This document shows, in pieces, positions 52,748 to 59,977 of a stretch of DNA of 64,000 nt. The translations under genes were made by a program, and so were the position numbers. Origin of the DNA: Candidatus Melainabacteria bacterium (GTDB taxonomy: Bacteria; Cyanobacteriota; Vampirovibrionia; Obscuribacterales; Obscuribacteraceae); NCBI GenBank assembly GCA_016212515.1, contig JACRFZ010000035.1, positions 56,864 through 120,863 of the forward strand, given 5' to 3'. Position 1 is the first letter of the stretch; every line of letters starts with the position of its first letter. The notes under the pieces are model-generated. The model did not search any database. It was not told the origin of the DNA and saw only the letters and a list, made by a program, of their open reading frames with translations.

Positions 52748-52780
52748 GAGCCGGGAAAGAGTTATGATCTGACCCGGCTC
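52748..52780. terminator. Hairpin between tsf and pyrH
   Basis: GAGCCGGG (52748-52755) pairs perfectly with CCCGGCTC (52773-52780) over a 17-base loop; only a weak T-tract (TCGCTTT) follows. With the related stem after rpsB it suggests that each of the first genes of this operon is followed by a similar regulatory stem. It may be a partial terminator or an RNA-processing site. Confidence 0.4.
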
Positions 52781-52810
52781 TCGCTTTGGGTGCCAATTTC
52801 AAAAGGAAGC

Positions 52811-53575
52811 ATGTGGAATATGTCCGAAGTCCGATTTAAGAGAATCCTCCTCAAATTAAGTGGAGAAGCGCTTACCGGAGCGCAAGGTTTTGGTATCGAG
52901 CCGGACATCATCGCCGGCATCGCCGATGAGATATCGAGCGCATACAGCCTGGGCGTACAAATAGCCATCGTGGTAGGCGGCGGTAATATCTTCCGCGGCG
53001 TCCAGGGCTCATCCTGGGGCATGGACAAGGCGGCCGCCGACTATGTCGGTATGCTGGCCACCATTATGAACTGCCTGATTTTGCAGGAAGTACTGACCAG
53101 AAAAGGCATCCCTACCAGAGTACAAACAGCCATCGCCATGCCGGCGGTGGCTGAACCGTTCATTCGATTGAGAGCAATTCGCCATCTGGAGAAGGGGCGG
53201 GTAGTAATTTTCGGCGGTGGAACCGGCAACCCCCACGTCACCACCGACACAGCCGCGGCCCTGAGGGCGGCGGAAATGAAAGCGGACGCCATCCTCATGG
53301 CTAAGAACCATGTGGACGGAGTCTACGAAGAAGATCCCAAGAAAAATCCCAATGCCAAACGCATCGACTTCATCACCTTCGACGATATGCTGGCCAGACA
53401 ATTGAAAGTCATGGACCCATCGGCCGTTTCCCTCTGCCAGCAAAACTCAATCCCCATCATCGTCTTTGATTTTGCCCGGCAGGGTTCTATCGAGCGAATC
53501 GTTCTGGGAGACAAAATCGGAACCTTAATTGGATCTGGATGCGGCACGGAAAAAGCAACAGGAGCGAGGACCTAA
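52811..53575 (+). CDS. pyrH: UMP kinase
   Basis: A protein of about 254 residues that phosphorylates UMP in pyrimidine synthesis. Conserved parts are RILLKLSGEALTG, VVGGGNIFRG, the HVTTDTAAALRAAEM region, and KVMDPSAVSL. The start is ambiguous: ATG 52811 has AGGA 3 bases before it, ATG 52820 starts MSEVRFKRILLKL closest to the family, and GTG 52790 has no site. The order rpsB-tsf-pyrH-frr is the classical one; frr starts 2 bases after the stop. Confidence 0.94.
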   Translation: MWNMSEVRFKRILLKLSGEALTGAQGFGIEPDIIAGIADEISSAYSLGVQIAIVVGGGNIFRGVQGSSWGMDKAAADYVGMLATIMNCLILQEVLTRKGIPTRVQTAIAMPAVAEPFIRLRAIRHLEKGRVVIFGGGTGNPHVTTDTAAALRAAEMKADAILMAKNHVDGVYEEDPKKNPNAKRIDFITFDDMLARQLKVMDPSAVSLCQQNSIPIIVFDFARQGSIERIVLGDKIGTLIGSGCGTEKATGART

Positions 53576-53577
53576 GA

Positions 53578-54135
53578 ATGACCACCACCACTGAAGTAAT
53601 GCAGAACGCCGACGAGCACATGAAAAAAGCTCTCGCCCGCTTGCACAAAGAGTTACAGACAGTGCGCACAGGCAGAGCCAATCCGCAGATGCTGGATCGT
53701 ATCGAGGCCGACTACTACGGCACCATGACCCCGCTCAAAGGACTTGCCAACATCTCCACTCCCGACGGCAGAAGCCTGGTCATCCAGCCCTATGACAAAG
53801 GCTCCCTGAAAGCGATAGAACAGGCCATCCACAAATCTGATCTGGGCGTCAACCCCAACTCCGATGGCTCCGTCATTCGCATTACCTTTCCCCAGTTGAC
53901 GGAAGAAAGACGCAAAGAAATGATCAAGATGGTCAACAAAATAGGCGAAGAATTCCGCGTGGCAGTGCGCAATGCCCGCAGGGACGCCGATCAAGATCTG
54001 AAGAAAATGAAAGGCGAAATTTCCGAAGACGAGATCAAGCGTCAAATGGAAGCGCTGCAAAAGCTCACCGACAAACATATCAAAGAAATCGATAAGACAT
54101 TACAGGACAAAGAAGCAGAACTGATGGAAGTCTAG
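53578..54135 (+). CDS. frr: Ribosome recycling factor
   Basis: A 185-residue RRF, which splits post-termination ribosomes together with EF-G. The three-helix bundle is marked by the L-x-x-E-L-x-x-V-R-T-G-R-A-N stretch (KELQTVRTGRANP), DRIEADYYGTMTPL, and LTEERRKEMIKMV. ATG 53578 lies 2 bases after the pyrH stop and is chosen over a longer frame starting inside pyrH. Length matches the family exactly. Confidence 0.96.
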   Translation: MTTTTEVMQNADEHMKKALARLHKELQTVRTGRANPQMLDRIEADYYGTMTPLKGLANISTPDGRSLVIQPYDKGSLKAIEQAIHKSDLGVNPNSDGSVIRITFPQLTEERRKEMIKMVNKIGEEFRVAVRNARRDADQDLKKMKGEISEDEIKRQMEALQKLTDKHIKEIDKTLQDKEAELMEV

Positions 54136-54176
54136 AACTTCCCCACTTCGGAATTACTTGTACGAGGCCCATAAAA

Positions 54177-56051
54177 ATGTGCGGAATAGTTGGTTACCTT
54201 GGTCCTTCCCAGGCCGCTCCGGTTCTATTGAACGAGCTCAAATGCCTGGAGTACCGCGGTTATGATTCAGCCGGTGTGGCTGTTATTGAAGAAGGCAGAT
54301 TGTGCGTCTTGAAAGCTGCCGGCAAGCTCTCCAATCTGGAGGCGCTGCTCGACAACAAGAGACCCAAGGCTCGCGTAGGTATCGGCCACACCAGATGGGC
54401 CACCCATGGCATTCCCAATGACCAAAACGCCCACCCCCACACCGATGCCACAGGCACACTGGCGGTGGTCCACAACGGCATTATCGAGAACCACGAAGAA
54501 CTGAGAGAAGAGTTGAAGGGGCTCGGCTATGAGTTCGCCTCTGAAACCGATACGGAAGTAATCGTGCACCTGGTCTCCCACGAATACGCCAAAGATCAAG
54601 ACCTCTTGCAGTCGATACTGCGGGCGGTGCAGAGGCTGGCCGGTATCTTCGCCCTCGGCATCGTTTGCCAGAAGCAGCCCGATCGCATATACGCCGTCAA
54701 CCACCACTATTCGCTTTCAGTTGGACTGGGCGAAAACGAGAACTTCCTCGCTTCCGACTCCATGGCCGTGCGCCAGTACACCAACCGCGTCATCAAGCTG
54801 GATCAAAGCGAGATAGCTGAAATCACGGCTTCCGGCGTCAGGCTCTTTACCTTCGACGGCAAAGAAGTAAAACGCAGCCCCATCGCTCTGGATGCCAGCC
54901 CTTACGTCATCGACAAATGCGGTTACAAGCATTTCCTACTCAAGGAGATTCATGAACAGCCGCTGGTACTGCGCCAGACCCTATCCAAGTATTTGCAACA
55001 TCCCAACCATCCCATCGATTTGAACATCGATCACCTCTCCACCGGTCTGGGTGAATCAGCCTACGGCGTGCACCTGACCGAAGCCGAGATCAAGGGCTTG
55101 AACCGCATTTCCATATTCGCCTGCGGAACGGCCTACCATGCCTCCATGGTTGGTAAGTTACTGCTGGAAGAACTGGTCGGTATTCCCTGCGAAGTTGAAA
55201 TTGCTTCGGAGATTCGCGGTCGCAAGGTGCTGGTGAACGAAGCCACCCTGGCCATTGCCGTCAGCCAATCGGGCGAAACCGCCGACACCCTGGCCGCCCT
55301 CAAGGAAGCCAAAGCCAAAGGTGCTTACACCCTGGGCATAACCAACCGGGCAGACTCCCACCTGGCTCATATCACCCAGAACTTGATGGTCACCGAATGC
55401 GGTATTGAAGTCTCCGTCGCCGCCACCAAGACCTATCTAGCCCAGTTGGCCAGCTTCTACCTGCTGGCCATCTACCTGGCGGAAAAACGCGGCACAGTGA
55501 GCAAGGAAAGAGCCAAAGAGCTGAAGATTCAACTCAACTCCGTGCCCACCATGATCGAACAGATTCTGGCCCGGGAAGAGCAGATACGCGACATCTCCAT
55601 CCGCTACGCCGAGGCCCACGACGTGGTCTTCATCGGTCGCGGTCTCAATTTCCCCACCGCCCTGGAAGGTGCCCTCAAGCTGAAAGAACTCAGCTACATC
55701 CACGCCTCCGGTTACGCCGCCGGTGAACTCAAGCATGGTCCCATCGCCGTGCTCGATCAAAACGTGCCGGTGATCACCGTGCTCATGCCGGGCGGCGTCT
55801 ATGAAAAGACCTTATCCAACGCCCAGGAAGCCAGAGCCCGCAAAGCCAAGATGATCGCCGTGGCCGTGGACGGCGATGAACAGGCGGTAAAGACCTTCGA
55901 CTCGGTACTCTTTGTGCCGCCGGTGGAAGAACTCTTCTCACCCATGACCTCGGTCATTCCCTTGCAGCTCATGTCCTACTTCATAGCCGATTATCTTGGC
56001 AAAGACGTGGACCAGCCCCGCAATCTGGCCAAGTCTGTGACTGTAGAGTAA
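54177..56051 (+). CDS. glmS: Glutamine-fructose-6-phosphate aminotransferase
   Basis: A 624-residue GlmS, first step toward UDP-N-acetylglucosamine for peptidoglycan and lipid A. MCGIVGY provides the N-terminal nucleophile Cys, and LEYRGYDSAGVAV, GHTRWATHG and GDNHNA-type VHNGIIENHEEL belong to the glutamine amidotransferase domain. The two SIS sugar isomerase domains follow, with ACGTAYHAS, VSQSGETADT and the C-terminal AKSVTVE. No glmS ribozyme was found upstream, where only 41 bases separate it from frr. Confidence 0.96.
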   Translation: MCGIVGYLGPSQAAPVLLNELKCLEYRGYDSAGVAVIEEGRLCVLKAAGKLSNLEALLDNKRPKARVGIGHTRWATHGIPNDQNAHPHTDATGTLAVVHNGIIENHEELREELKGLGYEFASETDTEVIVHLVSHEYAKDQDLLQSILRAVQRLAGIFALGIVCQKQPDRIYAVNHHYSLSVGLGENENFLASDSMAVRQYTNRVIKLDQSEIAEITASGVRLFTFDGKEVKRSPIALDASPYVIDKCGYKHFLLKEIHEQPLVLRQTLSKYLQHPNHPIDLNIDHLSTGLGESAYGVHLTEAEIKGLNRISIFACGTAYHASMVGKLLLEELVGIPCEVEIASEIRGRKVLVNEATLAIAVSQSGETADTLAALKEAKAKGAYTLGITNRADSHLAHITQNLMVTECGIEVSVAATKTYLAQLASFYLLAIYLAEKRGTVSKERAKELKIQLNSVPTMIEQILAREEQIRDISIRYAEAHDVVFIGRGLNFPTALEGALKLKELSYIHASGYAAGELKHGPIAVLDQNVPVITVLMPGGVYEKTLSNAQEARARKAKMIAVAVDGDEQAVKTFDSVLFVPPVEELFSPMTSVIPLQLMSYFIADYLGKDVDQPRNLAKSVTVE

Positions 56052-56068
56052 CTGATTCCAGACGTTAG

Positions 56069-56102
56069 AAAGGGAAGGAACTGAAGCAGTTCCTTCCCTT
56101 TT
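56069..56102 (+). terminator. Strong terminator after glmS
   Basis: AAAGGGAAGGAACTG (56069-56083) pairs perfectly with CAGTTCCTTCCCTTT (56087-56101) over a 3-base loop, a 15-base stem followed by T. It ends the rpsB-tsf-pyrH-frr-glmS group. Because the stem ends in A/T runs on both sides it could also stop the convergent gene starting at 57456. Confidence 0.9.
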
Positions 56103-56127
56103 CATCGCCGCTATTGCTTACTACAAT

Positions 56128-57456
56128 TTACTGCAATTTTTTCAAATCCGGATTCTCCGGGCTGAAGGCGGCGGTTACACCGACTTTGTCTTCCTTGCGG
56201 TACTTGAGTTCATTGCGGGTTTGTTTTTGCACCACATCAAGCATCCAGATTCCCCAGGAGACTTCGTTGGCTGTGGCGCCCTGAGCAACCCCTTTGAATA
56301 CCTTGTAAGGATTGTGATTGTAGCGATAGCCGGCTCTTGCCACGCAAGTGCCGAAGGCAATCTGGGGGCCGCCGCGAGCGGCGTAAGAAATGAAGCTTTC
56401 AATCATTTCGCGCTTCTGCTCTTTCTTATCGCCTTCCAGGAAGGCGGCACGATCAGCTATCAGTTTAGCCATCACCTGATATTGTTCGGAGTTGCGACCG
56501 CCGCCGGATAACTTGCCGATATCACTGACAAGTTTTTCACTGGTCTTGCACTGTACCTCGCCCAGTTCCTTTGAGAGTCTGGAGGCAGCGACCTTACCAG
56601 TCAGGGCGGCGCAGCCGTGAATGAGCACGGGCGCGGCGGTGAGAGTGGCGCCGGAGACCAGAAAGCCGATACCGCCGCCGCCTATTTCTTTGATATTGGT
56701 ATGGCGAATACCGTTCAAAACACCCAGGGCTCCAGGAAAGGCACCGGTAGCGCAAACGGCCAGGGTACCAATTGTGGTGATGTCCCTTGCCGAATGTCTT
56801 TTGCGAGAATCTATATAAAGTTTACTGAACTCGAGAATGGCCAGATCACGGAGGTCTTTGAGAACCTCCTCTTCGGCAAGCAAGTACTGGCTTTCAGCGG
56901 AGCCGGCCGAAACTTGAGCCACCGCCGCTCTACGCTCAGTAATCAACTTGTCTATCTCATTTTTCAATGCCACCACTCTTTCGCGCATTGACTTAGCATC
57001 AAAATGTTTGCTCTTGCCCTGGTAATCGCAAATCAGGTCGGAAGCACCCTCGGCGGCATACATGCTGCCTAACAAACAATAGGCCACAAGTACGGTGATC
57101 ACTCCCGCTTCCAGCCTTCCTCTTTTGTTGAGACCTTCCCCGGGCTTCTTCTGATACTTCCAGAACTGACTCATCAAAGTAATATCACCGGCATTGGCGA
57201 CGGCACCGGCAGCGAAGTCGTAAAACTTCATGCGCCGCTGCTTCTTCCTGTCGCGAGCCGTGTAATGGGTGCGAAAGTCACTGTTCAGTTTGAGTAACTC
57301 AACCTCTTTGGCAGCAATTTGCTTATTGAGGCTCTCGATATCCATACCAGAGGCGGACAAAGACTGCGCAGAAACTCCAAAGGGAAAGACGCATTGGAGA
57401 GAGAGGGCCACGGCCATTAAGGCAGAGGACACTCTTCGGACGAAGACCAATTTCAT
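56128..57456 (-). CDS. Secreted or membrane protein of unknown function
   Basis: A 442-residue protein with a signal peptide (hydrophobic 9-28, ending GVSAQS). A coiled coil follows (about 38-65, SLNKQIAAKEVELLKLN), then a region with two likely membrane helices (about 115-137 and 235-290, rich in Gly and Ala), and mixed charged helices. There are several Cys residues but no metal motif. No family recognised. Downstream of it the glmS terminator forms a boundary; upstream lies a gene-free stretch of about 400 bases. Confidence 0.72.
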   Translation of the reverse strand: MKLVFVRRVSSALMAVALSLQCVFPFGVSAQSLSASGMDIESLNKQIAAKEVELLKLNSDFRTHYTARDRKKQRRMKFYDFAAGAVANAGDITLMSQFWKYQKKPGEGLNKRGRLEAGVITVLVAYCLLGSMYAAEGASDLICDYQGKSKHFDAKSMRERVVALKNEIDKLITERRAAVAQVSAGSAESQYLLAEEEVLKDLRDLAILEFSKLYIDSRKRHSARDITTIGTLAVCATGAFPGALGVLNGIRHTNIKEIGGGGIGFLVSGATLTAAPVLIHGCAALTGKVAASRLSKELGEVQCKTSEKLVSDIGKLSGGGRNSEQYQVMAKLIADRAAFLEGDKKEQKREMIESFISYAARGGPQIAFGTCVARAGYRYNHNPYKVFKGVAQGATANEVSWGIWMLDVVQKQTRNELKYRKEDKVGVTAAFSPENPDLKKLQ

Positions 57457-57898
57457 ATTCTTAGATACCTGATAAAAGTTTGACGCGATACTAAGCTACT
57501 ATCAGACCTCTTCTACCTGCATCAATCAAGAGAGTGATGGCGTCAGGGTTTCATAGGAGGTAAGGGCACCAGTTAGTGTGCTTGAAAACGAGTATTAACT
57601 CTAACCGGAAAGAAAAGCTTGCCAATATTCTGCACCACAGGCAGTGCAAGAGCCGAGAGCAAGAGCAATCGCTTGGCAATAGAGACTCTCACCTGCCATG
57701 TTTGAAAAAGTTTAGTTCATACGCCGTAGTAGAATCAAAAGACGTACACCCGGGCGCAAACAGGGGCACCCCGGTGCTCAGATCGAAGAAATTCGTAATT
57801 TTAACCAAACTACCTGCATACACCTCCTGACAACGGGTATGTAATATCAGGCACCCAGGAAAGTATTGGTTCTCAGGAGCATCGGCGAGGTTCAGGCA
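57457..57898. other. Gene-poor stretch upstream of the TadE-like genes
   Basis: About 440 bases with no convincing gene. A rightward frame of 84 codons at 57576-57830 lacks a ribosome binding site, has unusual composition and is left out. No riboswitch pattern was recognised. A short GC-rich inverted repeat, GGGGCACCCC (57764-57773), stands in the middle. Promoters for both neighbouring genes should lie here. Confidence 0.45.
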
Positions 57899-58678
57899 AT
57901 GTCCAGGGCTAGAAATTGTGCCGGGTTATCCACCCAGGCGGATTTTGCTGTTTGCATATTCGTCTTTCTAATGATCGCACTCTTTCCGCTCATCGACCTG
58001 CTGGCCGTGGCGGTAGGAGCAGCCACGGTAGCTTTCTCGGCCACCCAGGCCGCAGCCAGGGCAGCATCCGCCACATCTTTTCCAGATGCAGTGGAAGCCG
58101 CCATGTCTGAGAACTACGGCATCACCTACGGCGGTCTCGGGCGCTTCGCCAAGTTGTCGCCCCAGGGAGGTCTGGGCGGTACCGGTATCGACTTGTACGT
58201 GCACGCCACCAACATCAATGACGGCCAGATAAAAATCTACGGACCCAATGCCGCTGTTTCAGACCCCATCAACAGCACCACCAATGTATACGAATACTGT
58301 GCCAGAGCCAGTTTCGATGTCGGTCCCCTGGTCAATCTATCCTTCGTGCCCTTCGTCAACCAGATACCCGGAGTGGGACGCCCCTTCCGCCTCGGTTATT
58401 CAGCCTTTCGTGCCGCCGAATTCAGTGACGGTCTGAGCGGCACCGGCAGCGCCACCAGTCCCTGGGGAGGAGGAGGCGGCGGCGGCTCCTATCTAATCAG
58501 CTATGCTCCCCAGACCAGCCAGGGAGACTCAAGCAGTACCGGTGGCTCCACCTCCAATCCCGGGGGAGACAGCGGCTCCGGCGGTAATTCAGGCGGCTGG
58601 GGCACGCCGCCCGACACCCCACCGAGTCCGGGAGACTGGTGGTATGGCAGGGGACCCTGGTCTTGGCAGAAAAACTGA
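57899..58678 (+). CDS. TadE-like pilus-associated protein
   Basis: A 259-residue protein from ATG 57899 (a longer frame from 57866 exists). The N-terminal STQADFAVCIFVFLMIALFP followed by about 20 further hydrophobic residues, with an acidic residue just before the helix, resembles TadE/TadG-type minor pilins. The C-terminal 80 residues are Gly/Ser-rich (GGGGGGGS and repeats with Pro and Trp). The middle is likely a beta-rich periplasmic domain. It is followed with overlap by a second protein of the same layout. Confidence 0.68.
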   Translation: MSRARNCAGLSTQADFAVCIFVFLMIALFPLIDLLAVAVGAATVAFSATQAAARAASATSFPDAVEAAMSENYGITYGGLGRFAKLSPQGGLGGTGIDLYVHATNINDGQIKIYGPNAAVSDPINSTTNVYEYCARASFDVGPLVNLSFVPFVNQIPGVGRPFRLGYSAFRAAEFSDGLSGTGSATSPWGGGGGGGSYLISYAPQTSQGDSSSTGGSTSNPGGDSGSGGNSGGWGTPPDTPPSPGDWWYGRGPWSWQKN

Positions 58679-59253
58679 CCCCGGCATTTCCAATACTAAC
58701 TTCGACAATCTGTCTGACCGGAATTCTGGCAGGATTTCTGGCAATAATTTCGCTATTTGCGACGGTGCAGGAAGTGCGAAAGCAGACCTCTCTTTTGACA
58801 GAAGAAGCGGCAAGAGTAGCCGGTGGAGAAGCCGATTACGACCTGGCAGAGACCTCTGTGAAGTGGCTCGGTTACAGGTTTATGCACGACCAGGCAAGCA
58901 AAACCGGCCCTAGCGCCTTCCCCTGGTTTAGGATTGAAGCGGCCTCTTCCAATGGGTGCGGACTCAGTCTGGGCATCCTCAGTCAGGACGAGAGAGGCAG
59001 GTGGCTTCTCTTGAAGGAACTCCCCCTGCCACCGGAGCTTCTCCATAAAAACCGAAATTTCCACTACCTGGTGCAGGCCGACTATGTAGCGAAATCGGAA
59101 GCCCTCTTCGGCAAGCTACCGACCGTTAGAATTAACTGCCGGGCGAAAGCCCCTGTCACTCACCCCAGCGGTCTGATTGGGGCAGGTCCCCCCGTGAGCC
59201 TGGTGCAAGCAGCCGCTAGAACCAGCCTCTACCAAGCAGGAGACTCGGATTGA
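58639..59253 (+). CDS. TadE-like membrane-anchored protein
   Basis: A 204-residue protein whose frame overlaps the upstream gene by 40 bases from GTG 58639; a TTG at 58663 leaves a 16-base overlap and may be the true start. One N-terminal hydrophobic helix (about 17-40) precedes a polar domain without known motifs. Layout and position suggest a second pilin-class component. It is followed after 1 base by the thioredoxin-like frame. Confidence 0.6.
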   Translation: MVWQGTLVLAEKLTPAFPILTSTICLTGILAGFLAIISLFATVQEVRKQTSLLTEEAARVAGGEADYDLAETSVKWLGYRFMHDQASKTGPSAFPWFRIEAASSNGCGLSLGILSQDERGRWLLLKELPLPPELLHKNRNFHYLVQADYVAKSEALFGKLPTVRINCRAKAPVTHPSGLIGAGPPVSLVQAAARTSLYQAGDSD

Positions 59254-59254
59254 G

Positions 59255-59527
59255 ATGATAAGCAACAAGTTCCGCATGCTTTGCACCGCTTGCAGTTTCA
59301 CCCTGCTGGTGTTGAACGGCACGCCCCTTTTGGCCTACGAAAACTGGCAGGACTACCACGACTTCATCAACAAGGGCACCATCCTCGAACACCAGAACAA
59401 ATGGAAGCAAATCCACTGGCAGAAAGATATTGAAGAAGCCCGCCTGCGAGCCGGTCTGGAGAATAAACCCATCCTTATTTTTATGCTGATCGGCTACAAA
59501 GATCAACAGGGTGCCAGCGACGGCTGA
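59255..59527 (+). CDS. Thioredoxin-like protein, N-terminal part before in-frame TGA
   Basis: A frame of 90 codons starting MISNKFRMLCTACSFTLLVL, a signal peptide cut near LLAYE, then the beginning of a thioredoxin fold: helix with ARLRAGLENKPILIFMLIG, where thioredoxin-like proteins reach the active-site loop. It stops at TGA 59525-59527, and the same frame continues immediately from ATG 59528 with the rest of the domain. Either this is a pseudogene, a readthrough or recoded gene, or a sequencing error. The loop where CxxC should be has neither Cys nor a typical position for Sec. Confidence 0.6.
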   Translation: MISNKFRMLCTACSFTLLVLNGTPLLAYENWQDYHDFINKGTILEHQNKWKQIHWQKDIEEARLRAGLENKPILIFMLIGYKDQQGASDG

Positions 59528-59539
59528 ATGGCCAGTCGC
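59517..59539 (+). other. Hairpin enclosing the in-frame TGA
   Basis: GCGACGGC (59517-59524) pairs with GCC-A-GTCGC (59531-59539) with one bulged A; the six-base loop is TGAATG, i.e. the stop and the following ATG. It is an 8-base stem with a stop codon exactly in the loop. That may be chance, but such structures can affect readthrough or reinitiation. Confidence 0.4.
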
Positions 59540-59977
59540 ATGACCAGAGGCAGTTCGCTCTCGGACGAAAGAATAATCAATCTGATCAATGAGAAATTCG
59601 TGGCAGTAAATCTGAATCTCTCCGACCGCAACTTTCCCCAGGAATTAAAGTGCCTTGCTCCCTGGCAAAAGGCTCTCAGTCAAATACGAGAGAAGAGCCC
59701 GCCCCGGGAACGCGGTTTCTCGACCACGGTCATTCTTACAGGGGACGGCAAACAGGTAATATCCACATCCGGCGCGGGCTATCACACTCGCTTCCAGGAA
59801 GCCCTCAACTACAAACCGGAAGACTACCTGACCTTTCTCAAGCAAGCCTTGAAACGAGCCCGAGACCTGCAGACTTACGCTCGGAGCAAGAGCTCTAAAG
59901 ATTTGAAAGAACTGAAGCACCTGAAAGTACTGATAGAGCAAGAAATAGAAGCGCGCAATAAAGGCTATCAGGAATGA
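59528..59977 (+). CDS. Thioredoxin-like protein, C-terminal part after in-frame TGA
   Basis: A frame of 149 codons directly continuing the previous one in the same reading frame. MASRMTRGSSLSDERII is the helix after the active-site loop of thioredoxin-like domains (compare VMERESFSDPEI in relatives), followed by NEKFVAVNLNLSD, STTVILTGDGK and the cis-Pro-less end of the fold, then a charged helix. On its own it lacks a signal peptide and the first strand, so it would not be a functional exported domain unless joined to the first part. Confidence 0.6.
   Translation: MASRMTRGSSLSDERIINLINEKFVAVNLNLSDRNFPQELKCLAPWQKALSQIREKSPPRERGFSTTVILTGDGKQVISTSGAGYHTRFQEALNYKPEDYLTFLKQALKRARDLQTYARSKSSKDLKELKHLKVLIEQEIEARNKGYQE

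Noticed and set aside
54136..54176. glmS ribozyme
   Set aside because: Only 41 bases separate frr and glmS, too short for the ribozyme, and no conserved core is seen.
57576..57830. Rightward frame of 84 codons in the gap before the TadE-like genes
   Set aside because: No ribosome binding site, polar random-looking sequence, no domain.
59525..59527. Selenocysteine at the in-frame TGA
   Set aside because: The TGA does not fall on a Cys position of the CxxC motif, and the downstream sequence forms no good bacterial SECIS-like stem after the codon; kept only as a weak alternative.
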